A DNA stretch of 64,000 nucleotides from Papaver somniferum (GCF_003573695.1 NC_039360.1:66589911-66653910), one strand, 5' to 3'; numbered from the stretch's first letter, positions 32,859-46,112 are shown. Made by a program: numbers and translations. Notes: a model not told the origin generated them from the sequence alone.

Positions 32859-34477
32859 TGATGATACTCAATAATGTTGTAGTAAGATGATTCGTTCACT
32901 CAGACTTGTTGAAATTGTTTTTAGGATTAATAAAGGAAAAACACTAAAAATATACAAATTATGTCACAAGATGAAGAGACGCTGAGACGCGGGATTCCAC
33001 TACTTTTCATATTGTTATGGTTCAATCATTAACTCTAGACAATATAGCTCAAACAAAATAAGTTGTGACTCTAGTTCTTTGCCAAAAATAGATTTCGTAA
33101 AATATTATTTGTAAGTTAAAAGCATGACGCATCTAAAGTATTTAGAACTAAGCATGCGACATCTAACAAAATAACAAATAATTAATAGAAATCATAAAGC
33201 AATTAAATATATGCAAAAAGTCAATAAAAGAATTAATTCATTTACCACAATCATGAAAAGTTGCTTCCTCCGTTGTCCCAGTGATGGGGTCTAGCTCCGC
33301 ATGGTGAAAACACACTCAAAGGATTTTTTCATTGCTCAAAAAGTTGTTTACAACGAGGAAATGGAGAAATAATTCAAAATCGGATTTGTAACAATTATAT
33401 TTGTTACAAACCAGAGAACTACGACCCTCGGATGTGGGTCGTATCGCTGTAGCATATAAGACTGTCCGGCGACTGTTCTATACACTGTAGCATAAACGAC
33501 TGCTTCAATGGCAGCAACAGAGACAATCATTGCAACTCCCGATTCTCTGTTGTATTCTCACCCCTAACTCTCCATCCCCTTCTCTACTTCCACAACTCCC
33601 TTTTTATGCCCAGCAGCGACAAGGAAACACTATAATTACTCCAGAATAATATGCTTTTACTCTTCATGCAAGATACGGGAATTTCTTCCCTCTTTTAATT
33701 CCTCATGCAGCCAGCTTGTGTTTACACCTCCAAACACGTACAATGCAGGGTCGAAGGTCATCGAACTCTTGACAACTCGCCACAACTTCTGTTAACAACA
33801 CAGTAACCCCGGGAGGATTCCCGATATTTTTGTGCCCTGACTTATCCAAACTCGGCGAACAACCTCCCTTCTTTTTCGAATGTAAAGCCATTACCATCTT
33901 CATTTGATCACGACAGGTCATCCTCCAAGAAAAACAACGAGAAAATCTCAAGGAAATCTCTTGTAATCACTTCCAGATATTTGCGTATTTTGCACGTCCC
34001 TGTTTACTAATGATTTTTCCTATTTCTTCGAGTCTAAGACGTGTATCAGTCTGTCTAGCCTTAACAAGCCCAAATACATCCAAATCAGCGACTGAATCTC
34101 AACAAACCACGTACAATTCTGCTCTGGAAAATATCGCAGTGCAAAGAAAACTTCCCGCCAAAATCCATGTTTAAATGGTGAAGATGGATTCCCCCTAACC
34201 AGAGTAGGGGTGCACATAGCCTTGTGTGTAACTAGCTCAGCTGGGGTGAAAATAACAATAAGGTGCCCCTTAGTAATTGAAGTACCCCTTATCCAAACCG
34301 AGAGTCCGAATAGTAGGCGTCCTCCGAGTGCCTTTATCAACTTTTCGAGCCGATTTCTCCAAAAACATTTATTTCCCAAAAATACCTACAAACACATAAA
34401 ACACCGTAATAATTACAAAATCGAGTGCCAACAATATATAGTATTGAGAACAAATTAGACACAAAATGTGTCTATCA
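32859..34477 (-). repeat. Element D 3' LTR
   Basis: 1,619 bp; on the minus strand TGATAGACACATTTTGTGTC to GAGTATCATCA. Compared with the other LTR it has about 50 bp extra near 32965-33010 and lacks about 27 bp near 33500. Confidence 0.9.
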
Positions 34478-35910
34478 AATACCCCCAAACTTATTATTTG
34501 CTAGTCCTCGAGCAAAATTAATCTAGAAAATAAAATCGAGTTATTCTCGAGAGGGTTTACCAGAGGTGTACCCACAAAACCTTGACTTCTAATTGGTCAC
34601 AAGTATCCAAAGAGCTATGAGGACATACATATTCTCAACCTATCTCCAAGTAACAAGAATGCCAGAGAAATTAAAGGTGCCAGCTCTAAAGCTGACTAAA
34701 GAAAAGGGGAGACACATCCGCAACACTGCTAGATAAAGAGATATCCGCTACACAGCTAGATAAACATTGTAAGATGCGTCCGCTGATTTACAACCGGATA
34801 AGATTAGGAGAGAGATAAAGATGAGAGGGACATCTGCTACACAGCTGGACTAGTTACGTGTGATGAGTTAAACCATTGCTAGAAAGATCTTGTGCCAGAT
34901 TGAAAGCGGACTAACAAAGCAACCAAATGTATCTTTCTTCGACTCTCTCATAGTGCTCAGTAGAAACAACGTCTTCTTCGGTCTTCAACTGTTGATGATA
35001 AACTATCGAACCTCATAGAACCTTGACAATTAACTCTTCTCTTCGATTTCTTTCTTGACTTAAAAATTTCTACTTCCCTATGGCCTTATTGAACAAAAAA
35101 CTAATTATAGAACAAAAAGAACGTAATGATGATTTTTTTTTCATTTTTTTTTTCTATTTTGTTTTTCTTCATTTTTTTTTTTTTTTACACAAAAATTTAC
35201 ATGGCCATGAGAGAAGGACTTTAAAAACTTGGATCTTCGCAACTTGTGATGTCTTGGTATCATGAATTCCAACAACTTATATCATTTTCTCTTATAACTT
35301 CTTGTAACTTAGTCTTCAACTTTGATTTTTGAATTATATTTTTTATTGTTGCTTCTAAACCTTAAACGTCTTCAACTTTCTTCATAGATTTTAATATCGC
35401 TCCGCTTGTTGATGATGATAAGTTTCTACTGAGAGAGAGTCGTAATCCAGTAACTAAGACTACATTGTGAGGTTGTTTTGTCTTTCTGGCATTTCTTGAC
35501 CTACTTGCCTTTCCATCATGGATGGTTAGGTCCATCACGGTTACCCTCTAAAAGGAATAAGTTCTCTCCTGAATTTCAAGGATCTCAATGTCTTTTTCTC
35601 AAATGTCTCAATAGATTATTATCTCTAGCATTCCAATTTCTATCTTTTCGGTGAGAAACAGTATGTAAACTTAGCTAACCGGATACCATGTGACGCTAGA
35701 AGTTTCAAAAATGCGACTAAAATACCCCCAAACTTAAATCTAACATTGTCCTCAATTTCTAAAGATAAAATTAAAAGCATGAACAAGGAGAAATTGTTAC
35801 CACTTGAAGCAAAAGAGATAAGGAAACATATTACCGTGTCGCAAGAATATTGGGTTACCTCCCAAGAAGTGCTAAGTTTAAAGTCTTCAGCCAGACATTG
35901 GAAGAATTAG
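34478..35910 (-). other. Element D non-coding 3' region with polypurine tracts
   Basis: Starts at the PPT (minus-strand GTTTGGGGGT, 34481-34490) next to the 3' LTR. A second identical-type tract, minus-strand AGTTTGGGGGTATTTT, lies at about 35720-35736, as seen in elements with duplicated PPTs. A T-rich low-complexity run spans about 35128-35188. Imperfect CACATCCGC...ACAGCTAGAT repeats occur at 34710-34850. No gene is seen. Confidence 0.7.
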
Positions 35911-37650
35911 TCACCTCATAGAATCATATATAAGTAGACGGAATAACTGTGGGTCATCTGGATCAAAAAGTATTACCCACAAGAAAAGGAAACTCCAACA
36001 GACCAAAAAGATACCGAACATACCCTTGTTTAAGACAACTACATCTAGTTGTGGCTCAGGTTCAGGTTCAATAACTGGGTCTAGATAACAGGTTTTCATC
36101 GGTTGGATTTCCTCAAAGCTAAGATCCGGTTCAGGTATTAGAGTCTGGAAAAACTCAACTAAGAACTTAGAAGCACATAACAACAACCTGAATAATTGGG
36201 GATCCTCTAAGTCAATTAGATTTTACTCACACAGTTGACCACGATGAAAGAGGTGGTCTTCCTTAAGAAAATGTGTCGACCCTAATATCCTAAAGTGATT
36301 AGGTTTAGTCTCAAAACTTAATAACCGACACATCTTAAAATCAAAAGTTCCCACAATTGGAAGAAAAATTTTTGGTGGGAAAACAAAGTCAATCTTGGTA
36401 TCATAGCCTAGGTTAACCACATCAACCAGAGGATGGGATTCTAACAACTAAGCTTCTTTCTGGACATCATTAGGTTCGGGAAAATGTGTATGAAGATAAT
36501 CTTGTAAGATTGTTGAGGCACAAATGTCAAGTCCTACAGGAGGGTACTTTCTAAGAGTTAAAGCACACGGAGAATGATAATCACCCCCAAACTTAGAGTT
36601 TTCTGTGTCTCTAGAAAGACTAGTCACAACTTCCCTAATTTCTAGGTCATCAGATTCCTGAAAATGGTCAATTGCTTCTTCTAAGTCTGGTTCATCCTCA
36701 CTCATCTCTACGAGTTTATCTTCTTCTAAGACTAGTGTTTCTAAATCGCTAGATTCTAAAACAGTATTCTCAGGGTAAACTCTTTCCTCTAAACCATCAT
36801 CACAATCATATAAAGGATTATCAGAGAAAGTTTCATATAAAGGCTCATCAACTAAGGTTTTAATCATAGTTACCTCCTCCGATTCACTGATAGGCACATC
36901 AAATAATGGATTATCCAACATATTGCAGGCTAAAGTATCATGAACTACATCGTCTAAAACGGTGGTATCTCTAGTCAAATCCACATCCTTTTGAATAGGT
37001 GAATAATTATTAAAATTATTTGGATTTGTACTAGAAATAACACGATCATTATAAAGCTCAACCGGAGTAACAAATTCCTGATCACTATGCCTACATATTT
37101 CATGTTCTTCATCAATACTATCCTCATCATAATAATCACTATAATAACATGAAAATGATCGAACCTTATCAAAACAAGTAGTGTTACCAATTCTAACCTC
37201 GTCATCTTGATTATGTGAATAAAAACTATCCTTATTTTCGAGGGTGGTATTGGGAAAACTACACTGGAAATTAAGACTATCCTGAGCAAGTTTTTCCACA
37301 ATCTTATTTGTATTCTCAGTAAATTGCTTGAGGGTCTCTTCTAGAGATAACTTAGTTGACCGCTCTACGGACTCTTCTGGGAGAAGAATATTATAAGTAT
37401 CTTTCATAAATAACTTCCGTGCTGACTCATTGAAACTCTTGAGAGACTCTTCTAGAGAAATAGAAGGATTGTTTTGCTCGTATGACCTGTGGGTATGTGG
37501 ATAGTAATTGGGCTCAAAATGGTATGGACCATAACCTTCAAAGGTTTCGCGTTCCCAATCACTATTCACACTATGGTCATAAAAAGGATAATGTCTAAGC
37601 TGCTCAGTCGGATACTCATTGTATTGGCTATTATAATACCAGTTGGACAT
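35911..37650 (-). pseudogene. Element D long open frame of unknown function, two in-frame stops
   Basis: ATG at 37650 (MSNWYYNSQYNEYPTEQL). The first open piece is 400 codons to TAG at 36448-36450, continuing in the same frame to TAA near 36230 and on to 35911, about 580 codons in all. The N-terminal half is Tyr/Asn-rich, with two related stretches SLEESLKSFNESARKLF and SLEETLKQFTENTNKI (an internal repeat). The middle is very acidic. The C-terminal part has a hydrophobic span (FGIFLVCWSFLFLWVILF) and the phrase DPQLFRLL twice. No known gag or pol motif. It may be a gag derivative or an env-like relic. That the same frame is kept across both stops shows it was once a single coding sequence. 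Confidence 0.55.
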
Positions 37651-38700
37651 CCTAACTGCAAGGGAATTCTAAACAAACACAAAGAAGGCTGAGTCGACCA
37701 CAACAAGCCTATTTTATCTAGAAAACAAAAAAGCATGATGGCTCCACTTAGATTGTTTCTAGACCAGCTTCTAATCCTTCGAAAGGGAATTCGTTACAAT
37801 TTGAGCAAACCCCTCTGGAATCAATCCGAGTCAAAGTAAGTTGAATAGAGGCGAGGGAAGCTGCGTAGAGCTTTGATACCCAAGTCCTCATCGTATTACA
37901 AGGCGGCGCAGTCACGCATTCAACTCACAGAAACCATCATGAACTTTGAAGTATGCTTAAAAGAGTAACCAATATTTTTTGAATGACTTTCCTATTAAGC
38001 TCGTTACCCTATCAGTCTCGTTCTAGTCAAAATTTTAGGCTTAGGTTCGCGTAGGTTACGTGTTCCTAAGGCGGGCAAGAAGGAAACGGTGATGAAATCC
38101 GAGTCCTTTTCTTGATTTGGCCAAGCCTTGCCCTTTACTAGAAAATTAAATCCGATTTCAGGTCCTCAACATATAGGCATACAAAATCATCCAGTAAACC
38201 CGCTGACAGGGGATTCGCGGGTGTTTAGAATTCTTACCTCCCGTTCCAGACGGGGGATGAACCGCTGAAGTCGACTCGGGCCACAACTCCAATGTCGTGT
38301 ACGAACCCGAGGGGCCGAGGTGGTATCGTAATCACCGTCCTTCTCTGCAAACAGTTTATTTAAAAGTACCCTTCTGTAGGGTTTTAAAAAAAATAATAAT
38401 AAATAAAAATGTCCAATGTCCAAAAATAAAAATTAATTACAGTTTCTAAAAAAATAAAATAAATAAAAAATAAAATAGAATATATATATACAAAAAATTT
38501 CTTCTTCACTCCTTTTGGATTCCTCCTTTTTTTTTTCTTTGGCTTCGCTTTTGTTTTCAGCACTTTCTCCCCTTTTCTTTAGCTCAGTTCTAAATCTGAA
38601 AGCAAACAAGAAATACCAAAAGGCGTAAAAAGGAACAAATAAAAAAAAAAAAAAACTAAAAACAAATTTATACACAAATCCACGTCGGCGGCGCCTAAAT
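37651..38700 (-). other. Element D leader and primer binding site
   Basis: About 1 kb of leader. Beside the 5' LTR, minus-strand ATTTAGGCGCCGCCGACGTG (38681-38700) resembles the TGGCGCCGTTGCCGGGGA-type primer site of Athila/Tat elements, with several mismatches. A/T-rich low-complexity runs occur at 38380-38480 and 38636-38655. No gene is seen. Confidence 0.6.
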
Positions 38701-40299
38701 TGATGATACTCAATAATGTTGTAGTAAGATGATTCGTTCACTCAGACTTGTTGAAATTGTTTTTAGGATTAATAAAGGAAAAACACTAAAAATATACAAA
38801 TTGTTATGGTTCAGTCATTAACTCTAGACAATATAGCTCAAACAAAATAAGTTGTGACTCTAGTTCTTTGCCAAAAATAAATTTCGTAAAATATTATTTG
38901 TAAGTTAAAAGCATGACGCATCTAAAGTATTTAGAACTAAGCATGCGGCATCTAACAAAATAACAAATAATTAATAGAAATCATAAAGCAATTAAATCTA
39001 TGCAAAAAGTCAACAAAAGAATTAATTCATTTACCACAATCATGAAAAAGTTGCTTCCTCCGTTGTCCCCGTGATGGGGTCTAGCTCCGCATGGTGAAAA
39101 CACACTCAAAGGAATTTTTCATTGCTCAAAAAGGTGTTTACAAGGAGAAAATGGAGAAATAATTCAAAATCGGATTTGTAACAATTATATTTGTTACAAA
39201 CCAGAGAACTACGACCCTCGGCTGTGGGTCGTATCACTGTAGCATATAAGACTGTCCGGCGACTGTTATATACACTGTAGCATAAACGACTGCTTCTTGT
39301 AGTCTTATGTTCTTTGTATGTTCTTCAATGGCAGCAGCAGAGACAATCTCTGCAACTCCCGATTCTCTGCTGTATTCTCACCCCTAAGTCTCCATCCCCT
39401 TCTCTACTTCCACAACTCCCTTTTTATACCCATCAGCAACAAGGAAACATTGTAATAACTCTGGAATAATATGCTTTTACTCTTCATGCAAGATACGGGA
39501 ATTTCTTCCCTCTTTTAATTCCTCATGCAGCCAACTTGTGTTTACACGCTCCAAACACGTACAATGCAGGGTCGAAGGCCATCGAACTCTTGACAACTCA
39601 CCACAACTTCTGTTAACAACACAGTAACCCCGGGAGAATTCCCGATATTTTTGTGCCCTGACTTATCCAAACTCGGCGAACAACCTCCCTTCTTTTTCGA
39701 ATCTAAAGCCATTACCATCTTCAATTGATCACGACAGGTCATCCTCCAAGAAAAACAACGAGAAAATCTCAAGGAAATCTCTTGTAATCACTTCCAGATA
39801 TTTGCGTATTTTGCACGTCCCTGTTTACTAATGATTTTTCCTATTTCTTCGAGTCTAAGACGTGTATCAGTCTGTCTAGCCTTAACAGGCCCAAATACAT
39901 CCAACTCAGCGACTGAATATCAACAAACCACGTCTAATTCTGCTCTGGAAAATATCGCAGTGCAAAGAAAACTTCCCGCCAAAATCCATGTTTAAATGGT
40001 GAAGATGGATTGCCCCCTAACCAGAGTAGGGGTGCACATAGCCTTGGGTGTAACTAGCTCAGCTGGGGTGAAAATAGCAGTAAGGTTCCCCATAGTAATT
40101 GAAGTACCCCTAATCCAAACCGAGAGTCTGAATAGTAGGCGTCCTCCGAGTGCCTTTATCAACTTTTCGAGTCGATTTCTCCAAAAACATTTATTTCCCA
40201 AAAATACCTACAAACACATAAAACACCGTAATAAGTACAAAATCGAGTGCCAACAATATATAGTATTGAGAACAAATTAGACAAAAAATGTGTCTATAA
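38701..40299 (-). repeat. Element D 5' LTR
   Basis: 1,599 bp, on the minus strand TTATAGACAC (second base mutated from TG) to GAGTATCATCA. A TATAAAAA box at 39421-39428 (minus) is intact here and reads CATAAAAA in the other LTR. Confidence 0.9.
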
Positions 40300-42581
40300 T
40301 TTGTCAATGTTAGTGATCAAAATTATAAGTCTTGATTTCTAGTCTCTTATAGCTAAGTCTCGGACTAGGATAGTAAGTGTAGTTGAGCTCAAGGACTTCA
40401 TGGCGATTCATCACACAAGTAGAAGGACTACTCAAGGAACCGGTGGAACTTCTCGACAAAAAGGTATGTGGAGACTTGAACTTATCTGTCACTCAAAAGT
40501 CTATCTATTCTATTTCCTACTCTTTCAGACAAAAGTCGTATGCTATATATATAGACTATACTATACACATTTGGTATTTTGAGCCGAATATACCTCGCCT
40601 ATATATATCTCGAAATATGTGTTCATAAGCTTTTCGCTTCGACCAAGTTTGTCTTTACCTAGTGACGAAAGTCATGAATGTTTCAATCACTTTGAAAATT
40701 GCTTTGACGAGAAGTGGTGTAACAACTATATAACGTCCTCTAAGAATGTTTCAATGATTGGAATGAGAGTTTAGATTAGATAACCAATGTATTCCTTGAA
40801 CCGAAGTTCTCGAACTTTGTTGATCAAGATAACCGGAAGTATGGCAAGTGCCAAGTCCGCGAACTCAGTCCGCGAACCGGCGAAGTTATCAAACTCGAGA
40901 ATTTCTGCTGGAGTTTGCAAACTCTGTCCGGTGTCTTAAGTCCGCGAACCTAGTCTGCGAACTTGAAAAGGTTTTATATCTAAAGATGATCTCTGAACTT
41001 AATCTTAAAATACTAAGGAACGCTTTTGCAAACCGTGGCTATTAAAGTTCATGAACTGATTCTTGTGAATCGAATCATCTTTGCTTCAATTGTGTCTTGT
41101 GTAGTTACATAAGATTTCCTTACAATTGAACAACTCTCTTAACTAGTTCATTTGAGTCATTTGAATTAGTTATGGTGAAGAAGAATATGGTTGGTATGAA
41201 ATGCTCTTATGGTTAACCTTTTTGGTTAGACTATTGTTGAACCAACAATGTACATGTTTGGGTGCGGTTTACAAACCTAGAAGCGATCAGTCATTTGTGT
41301 ATGACAACCTATGTTTTCGATCTAATGGTTGAGAAATATTATCTTGAATCTAAATCAGGTTTTTATCTAACGGTGGATATTGATTGCTTTGTAACTAAGG
41401 CAAAACCCTGATTTGAAAGACTATATAAGGGGGCATCTAGCAACTCTGCAAAACTAATCCCCACACCTTACGTGTGCTACTAGTTTGCGTGCTAGAGTCG
41501 GTTCTCCTTTAACCTTTGGTTTTCTTCTTCTAAAACCAGGTTAACGACTTGAAGACTTCATTGGGATTGTGAAGCCAGACCGATACTACTTTTATCGTAG
41601 TTGTGTGATCTGATCTTGCACCTTCTATCGTAATAGTACAATCATATTGATTGGCTAGATATTGTTTGATTTCTCTGATAGGCAAGATATAAAAATTAAT
41701 CACAAACACCTTCGTCTCATTGTTATTGATTCCATGACATCTTGTTTCGCTACCATACGATTAAGATTGTTGTGAGTTGATTGATTAATCTAGGTTGTTC
41801 TTCGGGAATATAAGACCGGATTATCAATTGGTTCCTGTTCACCTTGATTATTATCAAAAGACGGAACAAAGACTTTAGGGTTTTTCTGTGGGAGACAGAT
41901 TGATCCTTTGATAGACTTATCTGTGTGAGACAGATTTGTTTATTGTTAAAGCCTGTGATTTTGGGTCTTAGCAACTCTTAGTTGTGGGTGAGATCAGCTA
42001 AGGGAATCAAGTGTGCAGTATCCTGTTGGGATCAAAGGCGTAGGGAGTACAATTGTACCTTGTATCAGTGGGAGACTGATTGGGGTTCAACTATAGTCCA
42101 GTCCGAAGTTAGATTGAAGTAGGCTAGTGTCTGTAGCGGCTTAATACAGTGTGTATTCAATATGGACTAGGTCCCGGGGTTTTTCTGCATTTGTGGTTTC
42201 CTCGTTAACAAAATTTCTGGTGTTTGTGTTATTTCAGTTTCCGCATTATATTGCTTATCTTTATAATTGAAATAATACAGGTTGTGCGTGTAGATCATCA
42301 ATTGGTATAATCCAACCTTTGGTTGTTTGATTGTCATTGATTGATCCTTGGACATTGGTCTTTGGTACCGTCCAAGTTATTCCTTGTATTTGATTAGGAC
42401 TCGCTGATTTCTATTAGCTTGAGTAAATAAAAACAAGAGAGAGATATTAACTCCTCGAGATACTTTTACCTAGATTGAGTCTGACTGTCTAGTTGATTCT
42501 CTAAAAAGTATCCCGGAGTTAGTCCATACAGATTGTTAAGCGAAATATTGGGTGGTGTTGTTAGACCCCCGCTTTTTCAAT

Positions 42582-42593
42582 TGGTATCAGAGC
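42582..42593 (+). other. Copia primer binding site
   Basis: TGGTATCAGAGC lies 2 bp after the 5' LTR end and is the standard complement of plant initiator-Met tRNA used by Ty1/copia elements. Confidence 0.92.
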
Positions 42594-42643
42594 AGGCAAG
42601 CACATTCAAGACATCAAAAGTCTGTGTTTGTGGCGATCTGAGA

Positions 42644-43257
42644 ATGGACGATTTTATCTCTAAGAACGCAACATCAGTTCAGAATCACTTTGATGTGTTT
42701 CAAAGTCCTGAAACCTCTAAGAGAAACTCTGTCTCTTGTCCCTTGTCTGAATCTGCATTCGATTGGGAAAAATCTCTTGATGAACAATTGGATGATTTTT
42801 CAGACGATAGTGATTCAGAAGAAGGGAAAAGTGTTGATGAGGAAGTTGCTCAGTATATCAAGTTGTTTGATCGTGCTTTGAAAGAGAAGAAGTCAATAAC
42901 TTTCTTGAGAAAATACATGGCTCCTCTTTGTCAAGAAAACAGAAAGTTGAGAAAACTCTTTAAAGGATATGATGGTGGGTATAGACTCCTAAAATCTATC
43001 GTTAAAGATCGTGATGAATATTTACGCACAAAAAGGTCTGAATTTGATAATCTTCTCCGAAATCTCTGTTTGTTGAAAGAAAGACTTGTAGATGCTGATG
43101 CAAGATATGACTCTCAACAAAAATGTTTTAATGACAAAGAACTCAGTCTCCTTGCCAAAGAGAAATCTTTGGAAACTGATCTTGCTGCGGCTCTTGATAA
43201 AGTAAAATCACTGGAAGATAATCTGAGAAGGTTCAATTCGAGCTCTATCAAATAATC
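42644..43257 (+). CDS. Copia element gag-like frame, N-terminal part
   Basis: The likely start is ATG 42644 (MDDFISKNATS); the open frame extends upstream into the LTR, but that part is not coding. It has an acidic stretch (FSDDSDSEEGKSVDEEV), then a long helical region with heptad-like Leu/Lys spacing (EKSLETDLAAALDKVKSLEDNL), ending at TAA just before the next frame. This is like the coiled-coil N-terminal part of Sirevirus-type gag. A stop then separates it from the nucleocapsid-like frame 43262-44035, which is probably one original gene. Confidence 0.55.
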
Positions 43258-43261
43258 TTAT

Positions 43262-44035
43262 ATGATTGGAGCATGTAAAGAACATCGTGACATACGTGGT
43301 CTGGGATATAAAGTAATAGATGCTCCAAGAACAAGTAAGATCAATTTCATTAAAGCTATCGAAAATTCCTCATGTGAAAAACTGCTCGCAGCATGCAATA
43401 TATCTAAAGGCAAGGATTTTTCTCCCTCTAAATCGACTCGCATAAAAACAGGCAAACCCTTGAACTGCTATTACTGCGGAAACAAAAGATATCTTGAGCA
43501 GAAATGTCGTTATCGGATTAGGAATGAAAAACTTCACACCATTCTTGCATGGTTGTCTAAGGAAGTTATTAAACCTGTCCCTCATGTTGTTGGGCCAAAT
43601 ACCAGTTTCTACAATCAAACAAGACACCATAATAAGTGTTTTCTTAATTGTGATGTTGGATCAAAAAACGCCAACAAAGGTAGGAGGAAGAACAACAGCA
43701 GAGCTACTGACTTCCTAAATAACTCTGAAAAGATAAAAAGGCATAGAAAAAGAAGGGTAAAATCCTTGTCTCGTCCTGAAAAAGAATGTGATTCCAAGAC
43801 TGATCTAAACTTTATGCATATTAATAATCGAGTTACAGAACTTAAGGTCAGCGTAAACAAACTCAAACGGGGCATCAAAAAGACTTGGATAGCAACTGGC
43901 TCACGTATTTCGAGTTCCTCTCTTGTTAAACCTTCTTCAAATATGATGTGTTATTCCTCTCTAGATTCCCTTAAAGGAGAAGAAGTCAATGATGATGAGC
44001 CAAATGCTCATCTTAAGGTTGCATCCCTCTTTTAA
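43262..44035 (+). CDS. Copia element gag-like frame, nucleocapsid part with altered zinc knuckle
   Basis: Lys/Arg-rich protein of 257 codons. CYYCGNKRYLEQKC (about residues 69-82) has the spacing of the gag CX2CX4HX4C knuckle, but His is Tyr, so zinc binding is doubtful. Basic clusters follow (KGRRKNNSRATD, KIKRHRKRRVKSLSR). A second coiled-coil-like part is RVTELKVSVNKLKRGIKKTW, which is where pol-encoded integrase would normally begin in an autonomous element. No integrase residues are present. Confidence 0.55.
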   Translation: MIGACKEHRDIRGLGYKVIDAPRTSKINFIKAIENSSCEKLLAACNISKGKDFSPSKSTRIKTGKPLNCYYCGNKRYLEQKCRYRIRNEKLHTILAWLSKEVIKPVPHVVGPNTSFYNQTRHHNKCFLNCDVGSKNANKGRRKNNSRATDFLNNSEKIKRHRKRRVKSLSRPEKECDSKTDLNFMHINNRVTELKVSVNKLKRGIKKTWIATGSRISSSSLVKPSSNMMCYSSLDSLKGEEVNDDEPNAHLKVASLF

Positions 44036-46112
44036 ATAAGAAGGATGCTCTTTGTTCTCAAGATGCGTTTCTTGAGAAAGTTGGCAGAAGTGTATTATTT
44101 TTTTTTGGGGTTTATTCTTCTCGAGTCTCTTGTCCATTCCCTTCATCCCTTCGTACACGCACCGGACCCATGCGAACGCCTTGGTTCCTAGGGTTTTTAG
44201 AATTCTCTATGAATTTTATGTTCCATATAGTCAAAAGATTCTATTGAATTCTTTTTGTGGGTGAACAATGGATGGAAGCAACAAGGTTGATGAATTCAAG
44301 CAGGACAAGACCAGCGAATTAATTGATGTCTCCATAACATGCTTTCATGTTGTTGATCATGAGAACAAACTACCAGTTCAAATGTCTTCACAACTGGTAG
44401 GAAATCTTCTTCATGACTTTGAAGTTGTTCGTGAGCATCTCGGGATTGCAATAAGGAATCTTGACTTTCTAAAAAACGAACTAAAGAAGGAAACTGATGA
44501 ACTTATCCATGTTCAATCTCTAGTTGTTGACAGTGTTTAAGAAGTCTTAAATCAAGTGTCTTGTGTTTACTTTTGTTGCCTAGTATGTCTTATTTTTGGC
44601 TTAGTTGGAAGAATAACTAACGCTTTGAATAGCAATGATTGTGACTACACATAGCTATTATTTTTCATCTTCTTGTTTTTAGGTTTTTTTATTTAAATTC
44701 TAAAACTTTTTGGAGGATGATGTTTTGCAGTATTTAATCTTTATGATTTGTTATATTGCAATTTGATATGGGATATTGGTGTTTACGTCCGTGAACTATG
44801 TTGTCCCATATTTTTTCAAAAGTAGAGTCGTTCATGATCGGTATTTGTTTATTGGTTTAAGAATGAATAGACTTTTGACATATACAAAAGTTAAGCCTAT
44901 ATTGTCAATCTTTGACGGAAGATAGGTTAAAATCTTTTGTATCCAAGGATTATTGCTATTGTATATGCTTGTGAAAAAGAATGAATCCTTGTGTATTACA
45001 CGGTATTGATCTTCATTGATCCATCCTTTTTGTATTACCGTGAGGCTCCGTAATGTGTCTTATGTTGAGCATGATACGACAAAGTTGATTATATTTTATT
45101 AGCCTTGTTGGTTGTTCCGTAATACTTTATGTTGAGCATATTAGAACTAAATTAATCATCTTGTTGGTTATTTAGTTATTACTCCACAAGTTTCTCTTGT
45201 GTTGAGTATATGAACGATTAAGCCAATCACTCTTTTGTATGATTAACTTAGTCGTTGCTCCGTAAGTTTACTTATGTTGAGCACAATGAATTAAATTGAT
45301 CACTTTTGTGTTTAATTTGATTATGTATTCCAATTAAATTAATCATGGGTTTACTTATGATTAATTTGATTGAGTTTTGGATATAAAAATCATTCTCATG
45401 GTTTTGGTGTCCAATAAAAATCATTCTTTTCTCTTGAAATTAAGGTCGCTCATTGTTGTTCTTTCGAGAATGACATCAAATGGGGGAGAGTTCTTTTGAA
45501 CTTGTGTTTAATGGTCATATCTTGAGGGGTGTGTGGCTGTGGAATTTTAGAGGGGTTATCTTATATCTTTAAACTCCTTGACGAATGTTGTTATCTTCGG
45601 CTATATGATTGCATCTAAATAAGATGGTGTGTGTTTCTTTCTCTCAGTCATGAAATGTCTCTTACGGAAATTTCATTGTGAACCCGTTCTTGTACCTTTG
45701 CCAATTTTGTTGACAAAAAGGGGGAGAATTAATATTTAGTTCACACTGCAAATACATATGATTTTCAGATCACTGTGTAAGGGGGAGTGGTTTTCATGTG
45801 AGATGGAGTATTGACTAAGGGGGAGTGATACATATCACCATAATATTATTGTTGAAGTTGTGATACAATTGAGCTTTGACATTGTGTAATAATATTATGG
45901 CACTGTATAACAATGATCGAGACCGATGCTTTCTCATTGTTATAGCTACGGATCTTCAACAACGATGGTGCTAAACTTACAACCTTTGGGATCATTGGAG
46001 TACTTGGAAGTGACGAAGATTTCGAGGAATGTTGAAGATTAGACATGTGGAATAGGAGCTACTAAAGTTTCATTATCTTTTTTGTATTACATATGTATTG
46101 ATAGTTTTTGAC
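44036..46112 (+). other. Copia element non-coding region with multiplied polypurine tracts
   Basis: About 2 kb without pol. A 90-codon frame at 44268-44540 (MDGSNKVDEFKQ) shows no recognised motif. From 45470 on, AAGGGGGAG-like tracts recur: about 45479, 45718, 45778 and 45817, before the functional one at 46113. Such multiplication is a described Sirevirus trait. Repeats of TTATGTTGAGCA-type phrases occur at 45060-45300. Confidence 0.65.

Larger units (their letters stand above)
32859..40299 (-). mobile_element. Element D: Athila-like non-autonomous LTR retrotransposon inside the copia 5' LTR
   Basis: 7,441 bp flanked by a perfect 5-bp duplication TTTGT (32854-32858 and 40300-40304). LTRs at 32859-34477 and 38701-40299. 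Minus orientation follows from the PBS-like site beside 38700 and the PPT beside 34478. Inside is one long degraded frame of unknown kind and no recognisable protease, RT or integrase. The TTTGGGGGTATT tract and GGCGCCG primer site suggest the Athila/Tat side of Ty3/gypsy; this is inference, as no coding domain proves it. Confidence 0.88.
32804..42579 (+). repeat. Copia 5' LTR, split by element D
   Basis: Pieces 32804-32858 and 40305-42579 (2,330 bp together). Starts TGTTAGAGCACTGCTCGGTC, ends GACCCCCGCTTTTTCA. It holds about 505 bp (roughly 41725-42231) that the 3' LTR lacks; the missing part is bounded by GTTATT in both places. Confidence 0.88.

Noticed and set aside
35080..35265. 61-codon Phe-rich open frame
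   Set aside because: Produced by T-rich low-complexity sequence within element D.
42580..42595. Possible tRNA gene at TGGTATCAGAGC
   Set aside because: Only the primer-complementary 12 bases are present; there is no cloverleaf.
42533..42643. Upstream start for the copia gag-like frame
   Set aside because: This part lies in the LTR and across the primer binding site, so it is untranslated leader; ATG 42644 is the first one after the PBS in that frame.
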